A DNA stretch of 64,000 nucleotides from NCBI RefSeq assembly GCF_003569785.1, contig NZ_KZ983996.1, positions 1-64,000 on the forward strand, read 5' to 3'. Made by a program: the position numbers and the translations under genes. This stretch comes from Leucobacter sp. wl10 (GTDB taxonomy: Bacteria; Actinomycetota; Actinomycetes; Actinomycetales; Microbacteriaceae). This document shows positions 9,114 through 18,042 of the stretch, piece after piece (position 1 is the first letter of the stretch; every line of letters begins with the position of its first letter). Under the pieces are notes generated by a model. The model made no database searches, was not told where the DNA came from, and saw only the letters and a list, made by a program, of their open reading frames with translations.

Positions 9114-10238
9114 ATGACCGAACGCGATCCCGCACCCGCTCGAGCTCGAACTCACGCCCCCGCGCCGCGCAGCGAACCGCTGCGCACCGTCGCGGGCGCC
9201 ACCCCCGAGCAGCTCGTCCTCGGCCTCGACACCTTCGGCGACGTCACGCGCACGGACAACGGCGAGCCCGCCTCGCACGCCCGGGTGATTCGCGACGTGG
9301 TCGAGCAGGCGGTGCTCGCCGACGGCCTGGGCGTCGACGCGATCACCCTCGGCGAGCACCACCGCGACGACTTCGCGCTCAGCAGCCCCGAGATCGCGCT
9401 CGCCGCCATCGCGGGCCGCACCGAGCGGATCCTGCTCGGCACCGGCGTCACCGTTCTGTCGAGCGACGACCCGGTGCGCGTGTACGAACGCTTCGCCACC
9501 CTCGACGCGGTGAGCTCGGGGCGGGCCGAGGCGATCCTGGGCCGCGGATCCTTCACCGAGTCGTTCCCGCTCTTCGGCTACCGGCTCGAGGACTACGACA
9601 CGCTCTTCTCCGAGAAGCTCGACCTCTTCGCGAAGCTGCGCGACGAGGGCCCCGTCACCTGGTCGGGGCGGCATCGCGCCTCGCTCGTGGAGCAGGAGGT
9701 GTTTCCCAAGACCGAGCGGCCGGGCGGTGTGCGCGCGTGGATCGGCGTGGGCGGCAGCCCGCAGTCCGTGCTGCGCACGGTGCAGTTCGGGATCCCGATG
9801 ATGCTGGCCATCATCGGCGGCCAGCCCGCGCGCTTCGCCCCGTTCGCGCAGCTCTACCGGCAGGCGCAGGACGAGCTGGGGCGGGAACCGATGCCGCTCG
9901 GCGTGCACTCCCCCGGGCACGTCGCCTCGACGGACGCGGAGGCGCGGGAGCAGCTGTGGCCGCACTTCGAGGCCAACCGCAACCGCATCGGCGCCGAACG
10001 CGGCTGGCCTCGCACCACGCGGGCCGAGTTCGAGCGCGAGGCTGATTCGGGATCGCTGTACGTCGGGTCGCCCGAGACCGTGGCGCAGCGGATCGCCTCG
10101 ACCGTGCGCACCCTGGACGCCGACCGCTTCGATCTCAAGTATGCCAACGGCACGATGCCGCACGAACTGCTCTGCGCGAGCATCGAGCTCTACGCGACCG
10201 AGGTGATGCCGAGGGTGCGGGAGCTGCTGGCGGAGTAG
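9114..10238 (+). CDS. LLM-class flavin-dependent oxidoreductase (luciferase-like)
   Basis: A 374-residue TIM-barrel monooxygenase of the bacterial luciferase family, expected to use reduced flavin. After a proline-rich tail of about 30 residues comes the barrel: LVLGLDTFGDV, DAITLGEHHRDDFALSSPE, LGTGVTVLSSDDPVRVYERFATLDAVSSGRAE and LGRGSFTESFPLFGY. The C-terminal half has VGSPETVAQRIAS, a common feature of the family. The substrate is unknown. It stands convergent to the amidohydrolase gene, and a long hairpin lies between their 3' ends. Confidence 0.88.
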   Translation: MTERDPAPARARTHAPAPRSEPLRTVAGATPEQLVLGLDTFGDVTRTDNGEPASHARVIRDVVEQAVLADGLGVDAITLGEHHRDDFALSSPEIALAAIAGRTERILLGTGVTVLSSDDPVRVYERFATLDAVSSGRAEAILGRGSFTESFPLFGYRLEDYDTLFSEKLDLFAKLRDEGPVTWSGRHRASLVEQEVFPKTERPGGVRAWIGVGGSPQSVLRTVQFGIPMMLAIIGGQPARFAPFAQLYRQAQDELGREPMPLGVHSPGHVASTDAEAREQLWPHFEANRNRIGAERGWPRTTRAEFEREADSGSLYVGSPETVAQRIASTVRTLDADRFDLKYANGTMPHELLCASIELYATEVMPRVRELLAE

Positions 10239-10289
10239 CGGCGGTTCGGGATCCTCTCGCCGGCGAGCACCTCGGCGTTTGCGCTCGCC

Positions 10290-10343
10290 GAAAGTGGGTT
10301 TTCCCGGCTGATTTCGCGGATTCAGCCGGGAAATCCCTCTTTC
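10290..10343. repeat. Long intergenic hairpin, copy 1 of 2
   Basis: Two 22-base arms (10290-10311 and 10322-10343) pair with two mismatches around a 10-base loop. The core arm is TTTCCCGGCTGA and its complement. A closely similar hairpin occurs at 20949-21002. This copy sits between the convergent 3' ends of the luciferase-like and amidohydrolase genes and could act as a bidirectional terminator. Conservation of the arm sequence at two sites suggests a dispersed REP-like element instead of two unrelated terminators. Confidence 0.8.
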
Positions 10344-10392
10344 GAGTTCGTCGGAGCGGGTGGTTTCGAGCCCGCTCGACCGGCGAGCCCGC

Positions 10393-11466
10393 TCAACCGG
10401 CGGCCGTGAGCACCCGCCAGGCGCCCGCCTCGATAGCCGACGACGGCATGCCGTCGAAGATACGGATGGTGCGCGCGTCGGGATCGGTGAGGATGGTCGC
10501 CAGGGTCTCCCAGCGCTCGCCGTACCCCTTGGACATGTCGGCGCGGCAGGTGAGCGGCGGCTCGCCCTCCTCTGTGAGCAGCACCCGCACCATCGCCGTC
10601 GCCGAGTCGGGCAGCCCGCCCGAAAGACGCGCGCGCAGCAGTTCGAGTCGGGCCGACGAGTCGGGCTCGTAGACCTCGGTCTTCTGCGCGGCGAGCGGCG
10701 CCTCGTGCTGGAAGTGGTTGGTGCGCTGCACCGAGCCGTCGGCCTCGTCGATCACGAAGACGCCCGCGGGGCTCATCTCCACCGAAACCGCGCGCCGCGA
10801 GTCGAGCATGGTGAACGCCGATGACGATGCGATCGGCGCCGAGCGGATCAGCTCGACGGCCTCGTCGACGGCGCGGCACTCCGACAGCACCACGCTCGAG
10901 AGCAGGTGCATCGGCACGCCGAAGGGGCCGTCGTCGCGGTGCCCGAGGATGTTGAAGTGCAGGGCGAGGCCCGCCTCGTTGACGCCGATCTTCGACAGGA
11001 TGCCCTGCTCGGTCAGCCCCGCGTACCGCAATCCGGGCCCCATCACGGTGTGGGTGTGCCAGAAGGCGTCGAGCTCGATGTGCCAGTCCCAGGTCTGCGC
11101 GCCGTAGCGGTGCCCGCCGGTGCGCGCGGTCAGCGTCGAGCACTCGCTCGACGCGAGTCCGCCGAGCGCGATGATCTCGGTGCGCGCGTTGAGCGCGACC
11201 ACCTGCGAGAGCTCCACCCCGGCGCCCTCGGCCACCCCTCCGAGTTCCTCGAGCAGGGCGGGCCGCCACCCGGCGAGCGCCGCGATGACCCGCTCCACGC
11301 CCTCGCGCTCGCGCTCCTCGCCCACCCCCAGCACTCGAAACAGTTCGGCGTACTTCGCGTAGGCGCCGGCGAGGGTGCCGCGCAGCGCGCCGCCCCGGCT
11401 CAGGCCGAGCTCACGAGGCGTCGCTCCGGTGACCTCGAGGTGCAGGCGTTCGGTCTTATCTGTCAT
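10393..11466 (-). CDS. C45-family autoproteolytic acyltransferase/amidohydrolase
   Basis: A 357-residue N-terminal-nucleophile hydrolase related to isopenicillin-N acyltransferase. The family motif VVALNARTEI (about residues 89-98) precedes SSECSTLTA, in which Cys109 is the likely nucleophile exposed by self-cleavage. YGAQTWDWHIEL, GVNEAGLALHFNILG and FTMLDSRRAVSVEMSPAGV also fit. Members cleave or transfer acyl groups on amides, including beta-lactam precursors and acylated amino acids. It lies 102 bases after the last ABC gene on the same strand, so it probably processes what the importer brings in. There is no export signal. The residue before the nucleophile is Glu, unlike the Gly of the penicillin enzyme. 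Confidence 0.82.
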   Translation of the reverse strand: MTDKTERLHLEVTGATPRELGLSRGGALRGTLAGAYAKYAELFRVLGVGEEREREGVERVIAALAGWRPALLEELGGVAEGAGVELSQVVALNARTEIIALGGLASSECSTLTARTGGHRYGAQTWDWHIELDAFWHTHTVMGPGLRYAGLTEQGILSKIGVNEAGLALHFNILGHRDDGPFGVPMHLLSSVVLSECRAVDEAVELIRSAPIASSSAFTMLDSRRAVSVEMSPAGVFVIDEADGSVQRTNHFQHEAPLAAQKTEVYEPDSSARLELLRARLSGGLPDSATAMVRVLLTEEGEPPLTCRADMSKGYGERWETLATILTDPDARTIRIFDGMPSSAIEAGAWRVLTAAG

Positions 11467-11568
11467 GTCGGTCCTTCTGGGTGGTGGGGGCGGGGAGAGG
11501 TTCGGGATCGCGGCAGCGATCCGCCGCCCCGGGGTCGGCCGGCGTCCCGGGGCTCAGCGGGTATCGGC

Positions 11569-12399
11569 TCACGCGTCGGCGCCCATGAGCGCATCGCGCA
11601 GGCCGCGCTGCGGCTTCCATCTCGGCCTCGGGGCCGAGGCGATGAGCAGCTGCGTGTACGGCTCTCGCGGCGCGTCGAGCACCTCGTCGACCGTGCCGCG
11701 CTCGACGATGCGCCCGGAGCGCATGACCACCACGTCGTCGGCGATGTCGCGCACCACGGAGAGGTCGTGCGTGATGAACAGGTACGACAGCCCGTGCTCG
11801 GCGCGCAGCCGCTTCAGAAGCTCGAGCACCTGGGCCTGCACCGATACGTCGAGCGCCGAGACGGCCTCGTCGAGCACGATGATCTTCGGCTCGGCGGCGA
11901 GCGCCCGCGCGATCGCGACGCGCTGCTTCTGGCCGCCCGAGAGCGCTGCGGGCTTGGCATCCGCGTGCCGCTCGGTGAGCCCGACCTCGTCGAACAGTTC
12001 GAGCACGCGATCGCGCCGGCCGCGCTTGTCGAGGTCGGGGCGGTGCGCGCGCAGCATCTCGTCGATGGTGGCGGCCACGGGCAGCGAACGGTTGAGGGAT
12101 CCCTCGGGATCCTGGAACACCATCTGCACCAGCTTGGCGCGCTCGCGCAGTTGCCTCCGGGCGGTGGTCGGCTTCACCTCGGTTCCCGCGATCCGCACGG
12201 AGCCCGAGTCGGCGCGCTCGAGCCCGACGACTACGCGGGCGAGGGTCGACTTGCCCGACCCCGACTCGCCGACCACCGCGAGGCAGGTGCCCTCGCGCAG
12301 CTCGCAGGAGACGTCGTCGAGTGCGGCGACGCTCGCCTTGCGGCCGAGGTGGAAGGTGCGCGAGAGGTGCTCGACCTCGATGATCGATGTCCGGCTCAT
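11569..12399 (-). CDS. Oligopeptide-type ABC transporter ATPase (OppF-like), second system
   Basis: A 276-residue ATPase. Walker A GESGSGKST is near residue 45, VFQDPEGSLN marks the Q-loop, LSGGQKQRVAIARAL is the signature and KIIVLDEAVSALD is Walker B. YLFITHDLSVVRDIAD carries the H-loop histidine. Its ATG overlaps the stop of the D-type ATPase. It is the fifth of six minus-strand genes running from the binding protein at 16820 to the C45 hydrolase. Confidence 0.92.
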   Translation of the reverse strand: MSRTSIIEVEHLSRTFHLGRKASVAALDDVSCELREGTCLAVVGESGSGKSTLARVVVGLERADSGSVRIAGTEVKPTTARRQLRERAKLVQMVFQDPEGSLNRSLPVAATIDEMLRAHRPDLDKRGRRDRVLELFDEVGLTERHADAKPAALSGGQKQRVAIARALAAEPKIIVLDEAVSALDVSVQAQVLELLKRLRAEHGLSYLFITHDLSVVRDIADDVVVMRSGRIVERGTVDEVLDAPREPYTQLLIASAPRPRWKPQRGLRDALMGADA

Positions 12400-13241
12400 G
12401 ACTCCGCCCGCCTTTCCTCGGTCGTCAGCGCGGCAGCCGGCGGCTGCTCGTGTCCAGCTGGGTAGAGCAGCGGCCGCGCAGCCATGAGCTTGCGGGTGTA
12501 CTCGGTCTTGGCGTGATCCCGGATCTCCTCCGGAGTTCCGATCTCGAGGATCTCGCCGTCCCTCATCACGGCCAGCCGATCGCAGACGGCGGCCGCGAGG
12601 TCGAGGTCGTGGGTCACGAAGATCATCGAGAGGCCGTGCTCGCGGCGCTTCTCGTCGAGGATCGCGACGACTTCCGCCTGCGTGGTCACGTCGAGGGCGG
12701 TGGTCGGCTCGTCGGCCAGGAGCAGCTTCGGCTCGCCGGAGATCGCGCCCGCGATCACGACGCGCTGCAGCATGCCGCCCGAGAGCTGGTGCGGGTACGA
12801 GGCGAGCACGCGCTCGGTGTCGGCGATGCCGACCTGGCGCAGCAGGTCCGCGGCCCTCGCCTCGGCCTCGGCCCTGCCCGTCGAGCGGGCGTCGCTCATG
12901 CCCTCGACCAGGAACCGCCTCACCGGCAGCACGGGGTTGAGCGCGCCGTGCGGGTTCTGCGCGATGAGCGCGAGGTCGTTCGCGCGGATCCTGCGCAGCG
13001 TCTCGCCCGAGGAGGCGAGGAGTTCGGTGCCGTCGAGTTCGATGGACCCCTCGACCCGGGCGCCGGCGGGCTCGATCCCCAGCACGCAGCGCAGGGTCAT
13101 CGACTTGCCCGATCCGGACTCGCCGACGAGGCCGAGTGCCTCTCCCTGCGCCAGCGAGAAGGAGTTGCCGTGCAGGATCTCCGTTTCCTGGCCGGTATCG
13201 GGGTCGACGACCGCCAGCACCAGTCCTTCGATCTTCAGCAT
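12396..13241 (-). CDS. Oligopeptide-type ABC transporter ATPase (OppD-like), second system
   Basis: A 281-residue ATPase starting MLKIEGLVLAV. Motifs are GESGSGKSM (Walker A), AQNPHGALNP (Q-loop), LSGGMLQRVVIAGA (signature) and KLLLADEPTTALDV (Walker B). The ATG at 13241 overlaps the stop of the DppC-like permease. A longer frame reads back through the permease and is discounted. It pairs with the OppF-like subunit. Confidence 0.92.
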   Translation of the reverse strand: MLKIEGLVLAVVDPDTGQETEILHGNSFSLAQGEALGLVGESGSGKSMTLRCVLGIEPAGARVEGSIELDGTELLASSGETLRRIRANDLALIAQNPHGALNPVLPVRRFLVEGMSDARSTGRAEAEARAADLLRQVGIADTERVLASYPHQLSGGMLQRVVIAGAISGEPKLLLADEPTTALDVTTQAEVVAILDEKRREHGLSMIFVTHDLDLAAAVCDRLAVMRDGEILEIGTPEEIRDHAKTEYTRKLMAARPLLYPAGHEQPPAAALTTEERRAES

Positions 13242-14176
13242 CAGCGTGTCCTTCCCGATGCCCGGCGGCCGCCGAGCTGCTCTCCGACGTACCCGAAGGC
13301 GGCGACGGTGACGACTATGGCGAGGCCCGCGAAGATGCTCTGCTCCCAGTAGCCCTGCTGCAGCGACGCCTGACCGTTCGAGACCATGAGGCCCCAGTCG
13401 GGGGCGGGCGGCTGCACACCGAGGCCGAGGAACGAGAGTGCGGCGAGTTCGATCATGGCGTAGCCGAAGTTGATCGTCATGCCGGTGAGGATCTGGGTGC
13501 GCACGTTCGGCAGGATGTGGCGCACCGTGATGAGCAACCCGGAGATGCCCTGCAGCTGCGCCGAGGCGACGTAGGGCAGGTTGCGCTCGCGCAGCGCGAC
13601 CGAACGGATGACGCGCGCCGAGTAGGGCGTGAAGCCGATCGCGAGCGCGATCGACGCCGTGAGCAGGGATGGTCCGAAGATCGCCACGGCGAGGATGGCG
13701 AGCAGCATGTTGGGGAACGCGAAGAGGATGTCGAGCACGCGCCCGATAACCGCGTCGACCCTCCCGCCGAACCACACGGCGGTGAGCGCGAGCGTTGTGG
13801 CGAGGAGGGCGGTGACGAGGATCACGATCGTGGGGCCGATGAGGCTGGTGCGGGCGCCCCAGATGATGCGCGAGAGGATGTCGCGACCGGACTGGTCGGT
13901 GCCCATGAGGTGTGCGAGGCTCCACGCCTCGTGCCGGGCGGTGACGCTTCCCTCGTAGGGATCGTAGGGGGCGATGAGGGGGGCGAGGATCGCCATGAGC
14001 ACCACCAGCGCGATGATGCCGAGGCTGACCAGGCCGACCGGGCCCAGGCGCCTCGCGAAGAGGCGCCAGCCCGAGATCGGCACGTCGCCGCGGTGCTTGC
14101 GCAGCAACTGCACGGCCACCGTATCCCGGGCGCTCGTCTTCGCGCCGGGGTCCCGCTTGAGCTTCTGCTGCTTCAT
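13241..14176 (-). CDS. Peptide-type ABC transporter permease (DppC-like), second system
   Basis: A 311-residue permease with an N-terminal cytoplasmic tail of about 45 residues, a first membrane helix (VGLVSLGIIALVVLMAILAPL), the external MGTDQSGRDILSRIIWGAR motif and a BPD_transp_1 core ending with ELAALSFLGLGVQPPAPDWG. These are DppC hallmarks. The start at 14176 overlaps the stop of the B-type permease. Gene order B-C-D-F is the usual one, unlike the first importer. Confidence 0.92.
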   Translation of the reverse strand: MKQQKLKRDPGAKTSARDTVAVQLLRKHRGDVPISGWRLFARRLGPVGLVSLGIIALVVLMAILAPLIAPYDPYEGSVTARHEAWSLAHLMGTDQSGRDILSRIIWGARTSLIGPTIVILVTALLATTLALTAVWFGGRVDAVIGRVLDILFAFPNMLLAILAVAIFGPSLLTASIALAIGFTPYSARVIRSVALRERNLPYVASAQLQGISGLLITVRHILPNVRTQILTGMTINFGYAMIELAALSFLGLGVQPPAPDWGLMVSNGQASLQQGYWEQSIFAGLAIVVTVAAFGYVGEQLGGRRASGRTR

Positions 14177-15123
14177 CGTGCCGACGCTCCTTTGCTCAGC
14201 CGCACGCGCGGGTCGATCACCGCGTACAGCAGGTCGACGATGAGGTTGATGAGACCGAAGGCCAGCACCATGATGAGGGCGATGGCCTGCACCACCGCGA
14301 AGTCCTTCTTCTGCACCGAGTTCACGAGCAGCGAGCCGATGCCGTCGAGGGTGAAGGCGTACTCGATCACGAACGCGCTCGCGAGCAGCCCCGCGATCTG
14401 GGTGCCGAGCACGGTGGTGACCGGCAGCATCGAGTTGCGGATCGTGTGGCGCCACAGCACGAACTGCCTGGGCACGCCGCGGGCGATCGCCATGACCACG
14501 TGCTCCGATCCCTGCTCCTCCCGGACCGCGGTGCGGGTGATGCGGGCGACCACGGCGATGCCGGGGAAGGCGAGCGCCAAGGCCGGGAGGGTGAGGTGCC
14601 AGAGCCTTCCGGCGAAGCCCTCGCCGGATCCCGAGACCGGGAACCAGCCGAGATTGGAGCCGAACACGAACATCAGCACGAGCGCCGCGAAGAAGGTGGG
14701 CACGGCGAAGCCGAGGTTGGAGCCGAAGACCACGAGCTTCTCGAAGGCGCCCGAGCGGGTGGCGGCGAGCACGCCGAGTCCCACGCCGAAGACGATGATG
14801 AGGATCGCGGCGAAGGCCGCGAGGAACAGGGTGGTGGGCAGGCGGGTCGCCACGAGGGTGGAGACGTCCTGCTGGGTGAGCAGCGAGCGGCCGAGGTCGC
14901 CCTGCAGCACCTCCAGCAACCAGTTCCAGTAGCGGATGAGGAAGGGATCGTCCAGTCCGTACTGCGCCCGAATCGACGTGAGCACCTCGGGGCTCACCGT
15001 GCGCCCCTGCACCAGGAACTGCTCGGGGCTTCCCGGAGCGAGGTACATCCCCGAGAACACGATGAAGCTGGACACGACGAGCACGGCGACGAGTGCGCCG
15101 AGTCGCTTGAACACGTAGGTCAT
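14173..15123 (-). CDS. Peptide-type ABC transporter permease (DppB-like), second system
   Basis: A 316-residue permease with a first helix near residues 9-30, the external SPEQFLVQGRTVSPEVLTSI segment, five C-terminal helices and the closing LIVDLLYAVIDPRVRLSKG that defines DppB-type subunits. It begins with ATG at 15123, 29 bases after the solute-binding protein stop. The next permease overlaps its end. Confidence 0.92.
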   Translation of the reverse strand: MTYVFKRLGALVAVLVVSSFIVFSGMYLAPGSPEQFLVQGRTVSPEVLTSIRAQYGLDDPFLIRYWNWLLEVLQGDLGRSLLTQQDVSTLVATRLPTTLFLAAFAAILIIVFGVGLGVLAATRSGAFEKLVVFGSNLGFAVPTFFAALVLMFVFGSNLGWFPVSGSGEGFAGRLWHLTLPALALAFPGIAVVARITRTAVREEQGSEHVVMAIARGVPRQFVLWRHTIRNSMLPVTTVLGTQIAGLLASAFVIEYAFTLDGIGSLLVNSVQKKDFAVVQAIALIMVLAFGLINLIVDLLYAVIDPRVRLSKGASAR

Positions 15124-15152
15124 GGACGATCCCTTCCCGCGGGAGTCGGCGC

Positions 15153-16820
15153 CTACTCGGCCGAGCCGAGGTCGGCGGCCCAGGGGTAGTAGAGGTACAC
15201 GAACGATGCGGGTGCGCCGGTGACGGCCTTGTCCATGTACATGCGCACGGCGAGGTCGTTGATCGGCACCCAGGGCTGCTGCTCCATGATGAGCGCCTCG
15301 GCTTCGACGGTCAGCTCGGCACGCTTCTGCGGGTCGCTCTCGGCGAGGGCCGCGTCGAGCGCGGCGTCGACCCGGGGGTCGGAGAAGCCCGAGTAGTTCT
15401 GGTCGCTGCCGGTCTTGGCCACGCTGATGAGGTGCAGCAGCGGATCGGGAGCGCTCAGATAGTTGGTGGTGACGAAGCCGTCGTATCCCTTGCGGGCCTC
15501 GGGATCGGAGAAGAACGCGCCGAACTGCGCGCTCGGCACGCCGGTCGGCTCGAGCGTGATGCCGAGCTCCTTCGCTCCGTTCGCCATCTCGTTGAGGATG
15601 TCGGCGTAGAAGCTGCGCTCGCTCGGGTACGCGATCTTGATGGGCTGCGAGAGATCCACGTCGGCCTGCTCGAGCTCGGCCTTCGCCGCCTTGACGTCGT
15701 AGCTCAGGTCGGGCAGCTTCTCGTCGCGCAGCTTGGCGACGCCGGGCACCGCGTCCCAGGGCGCCTGCGGCACGATCGAGCGCGACGGGGTGCCGGTGCC
15801 CTCGTACACGGTCTCGGCGATGGCGGCGCGGTCCGTGGCGCGCGTGAGAGCCCGGCGCACGGCGGGATCGCCGAAGATGCCGTTGCCCGTCGAGATGATG
15901 GCCATGATCTGCATGCCCTCGCCGTAGTAGAGCGACCCGCTCGCGCTGCCGGAGAGCTGACCGAGCGCGGGCAGCGGCACGTCGTAGGAGCCCTGGATCT
16001 CACCCGTGGAGAGGCTGTTGGCGATGGCCGTCGGATCGACCACGAAACCGATCTCGATCTGCTTCGCCTTCGCCGCCTTCTGGGCGTTCCAGTAGCCGTC
16101 GTAGCGATCGAGGGTGATCGACTGTCCCTGCTTCCAGTTGCCGGGGGTGAACTGGAACGGTCCGGTGCACATCACGCCCGTGTCGGGGTTGCCGTAGTTC
16201 TCGCCGGCCTGCTTGCGCTGCTTCTCCTGCACGACGACGCCGAGGATGGTCGACAGCGACGAGGGGAGGATCTGATCCGGGCTCTTCAGTGTGACGGTGA
16301 CCTCCGAGTCGCCGCTCTTCACCACGTCGGCGATGTTGGCGGTGACGCCGCCGGTCCAGTAGCTGGCCTCGGCGGGATCGCCGTGGCGCTTCAGCGAGTA
16401 GACGACGTCCTCGACGGTCATGGGCGTGCCGTCCCAGAAGGTGACGTCGTCGCGGATCCCGATCTTCCACGTGAGGCCGTCCTCGGTCTCGGCGCCCGTC
16501 GCGAGATTCGGCTGCACGGAGAAGTCGGGCTGCATCTGGAAGAGCGGCTCGCAGAGGTTCGAGACGATCGTGTTCTCGGAGTAGTTGAAGGCCTTGGCCG
16601 GGTCGAGGCTCGCGAGCTCGCCGTAGGTCGAGTTCCAGGTGACCTTGTCGGCCTCGCCCTTGGCCGCCGGCGTGGTCTGCAGCAGTTCGAGCGCGTCGCC
16701 GCCCGCTCCCTGTTCGCCGCCGCCGCGGCTACCGGATGCACAGCCGGCGAGCACCAGACCCGTGATGGCAAGCAGGGCGATCGTTGCCCGTGTCTTTCCG
16801 AGTTTCACGTTGTTCTCCAT
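15153..16820 (-). CDS. ABC transporter solute-binding lipoprotein (SBP_bac_5), second system
   Basis: A 555-residue binding protein. The N-terminus MENNVKLGKTRATIALLAIT leads into LVLAGC, a clean lipobox with the lipidated cysteine at about residue 28. Family-5 segments include TWKIGIRDDVTFWDGTPMT, VVYSLKRHGDP, LKSPDQILPSSLSTI and VRRALTRATDRAAIA. The ATG at 16820 is chosen because the signal peptide starts there; the open frame upstream crosses the operator region. It is the first gene of an operon controlled from the divergent intergenic region with LacI-type sites. The ligand is unknown; LacI control and a C45 hydrolase argue against a simple dipeptide system. Confidence 0.92.
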   Translation of the reverse strand: MENNVKLGKTRATIALLAITGLVLAGCASGSRGGGEQGAGGDALELLQTTPAAKGEADKVTWNSTYGELASLDPAKAFNYSENTIVSNLCEPLFQMQPDFSVQPNLATGAETEDGLTWKIGIRDDVTFWDGTPMTVEDVVYSLKRHGDPAEASYWTGGVTANIADVVKSGDSEVTVTLKSPDQILPSSLSTILGVVVQEKQRKQAGENYGNPDTGVMCTGPFQFTPGNWKQGQSITLDRYDGYWNAQKAAKAKQIEIGFVVDPTAIANSLSTGEIQGSYDVPLPALGQLSGSASGSLYYGEGMQIMAIISTGNGIFGDPAVRRALTRATDRAAIAETVYEGTGTPSRSIVPQAPWDAVPGVAKLRDEKLPDLSYDVKAAKAELEQADVDLSQPIKIAYPSERSFYADILNEMANGAKELGITLEPTGVPSAQFGAFFSDPEARKGYDGFVTTNYLSAPDPLLHLISVAKTGSDQNYSGFSDPRVDAALDAALAESDPQKRAELTVEAEALIMEQQPWVPINDLAVRMYMDKAVTGAPASFVYLYYPWAADLGSAE

Positions 16821-16892
16821 TCGAAGTTTCGTCGTTGAATCCCCCTGGTCCGGCGCTGCGCTGGACGAAGACCCACGGAGGATGCTAGCACC

Positions 16893-16918
16893 CAAAACGA
16901 TTTGCACAAAACGTTTTG
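16893..16918. promoter_or_regulatory. Tandem LacI-family operators between divergent genes
   Basis: Two palindromic sites lie 14 bases apart: CAAAACGATTTG (16893-16904, one mismatched pair) and CAAAACGTTTTG (16907-16918, perfect). Both have the central CG typical of LacI/GalR operators. They sit 73-98 bases upstream of the binding-protein start and 84-109 bases upstream of the divergent LacI-family gene. This is the arrangement expected for local control and autoregulation. Confidence 0.75.
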
Positions 16919-17001
16919 GATATAAAGCTTCGATAACGGAATCGGGCACCGACGCCCGTTTCCGGCGCTGCGCATCAGCACCGAAGGGCTATCCTGACGA
17001 G

Positions 17002-18030
17002 GTGCAGCAGAGCGGCAGACCGACGATCAAGGACGTGGCCAGGGCGGCCGGCGTCTCACCCACCACCGTCTCGCACGCCCTCAACGGAAAGGGTGTCGTG
17101 CGGCGCGAAACCGTCGAGCGCATCGAGCGCGTCGCGACCGAGGTGGGCTACCGGCCCAGCGCCATCGCGCGCGGCCTGCAGAAGTCTCGCCTGGGCCTGC
17201 TCGCGCTCGTGATCCGGCCCTTCCACAGCCTCGACACGTTCCTGCCCGAGGGCGTCGACTACTTCCTGCGCGTCGCGGGCGCCGCCTCCCTCAGCGCGAT
17301 GGAGCACGGCTACAGCATGATGCTCATCGACGACCCCACCCGGCCGGGGGTGCCCTTCAGCGCGCTCGCCGCCGATGCCTACATCGTCACCGAGCCGTTC
17401 GAGAACGATCCCGTGCTCACGCTGCTCTCCGAGCAGCGCATCCCCTTCGTCACGCTGGGCGCCGATCCCGCGCGCCGCGGCGAGTTCCCCGCGATCGACG
17501 AGGGCGCCGACCAGCAGACCCTGCTGATGATCTCGCACCTCGCCGAGGCGGGAGCGCAGCGCATCGCCCTCGTCACCGGCACCGACCGCAACGACTGGAA
17601 CCTGGGCTCCAAGCGGAGCCTCACCTCGTGGAGCGAGGCCCGCGGTCAGCGACCACTCGTGCTCGCGCTACCCGAGGCGGCCGGCGAGCGCGTCGGCGAC
17701 GCGGTGATCGACCACTTCTTCGGCGGCGATCCGAGCGAGCATCCGGACGCCGTCTTCTGCCTCACCGGCCGCCACGCGGCGGGCGTCGCAGAGGCGGCGA
17801 TCCGGCGCGGCATCCGCGTGCCCGAGGACCTGCTGGTCGCCGCGGGATCCGGCGCCATGCAGAACCGCACCTCGAGCCCCACCGTGACCACGCTCGACCT
17901 GCACCCCGAGGAGAGCGCGCAGCTCGCGGTCGAGGTCGCGGTGAGGCTCGCGGAGGGTCGTCCGATCGATACGCCCATCGCAGTTCCCGCGGCGACGCTC
18001 GACATCCGCGAATCGACGACGCGGGCCTGA
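17002..18030 (+). CDS. LacI-family transcriptional regulator
   Basis: A 342-residue repressor-type protein. Residues about 8-55 form the LacI helix-turn-helix and hinge (TIKDVARAAGVSPTTVSHAL, then GYRPSAIARGLQ). The remainder is a periplasmic-binding-like effector domain ending in TTLDLHPEESAQLAVEVAV. The GTG at 17002 is chosen because the protein begins a few residues before the DNA-binding domain. It is divergent from the second ABC operon, with two LacI-type operators in the gap. The effector is unknown. Confidence 0.9.
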   Translation: MQQSGRPTIKDVARAAGVSPTTVSHALNGKGVVRRETVERIERVATEVGYRPSAIARGLQKSRLGLLALVIRPFHSLDTFLPEGVDYFLRVAGAASLSAMEHGYSMMLIDDPTRPGVPFSALAADAYIVTEPFENDPVLTLLSEQRIPFVTLGADPARRGEFPAIDEGADQQTLLMISHLAEAGAQRIALVTGTDRNDWNLGSKRSLTSWSEARGQRPLVLALPEAAGERVGDAVIDHFFGGDPSEHPDAVFCLTGRHAAGVAEAAIRRGIRVPEDLLVAAGSGAMQNRTSSPTVTTLDLHPEESAQLAVEVAVRLAEGRPIDTPIAVPAATLDIRESTTRA

Positions 18031-18042
18031 GACGTCGCGCGG

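Noticed and set aside
17646-18005. Minus-strand frame opposite the LacI gene end
   Set aside because: Antisense of the effector-binding domain; no recognisable motif.
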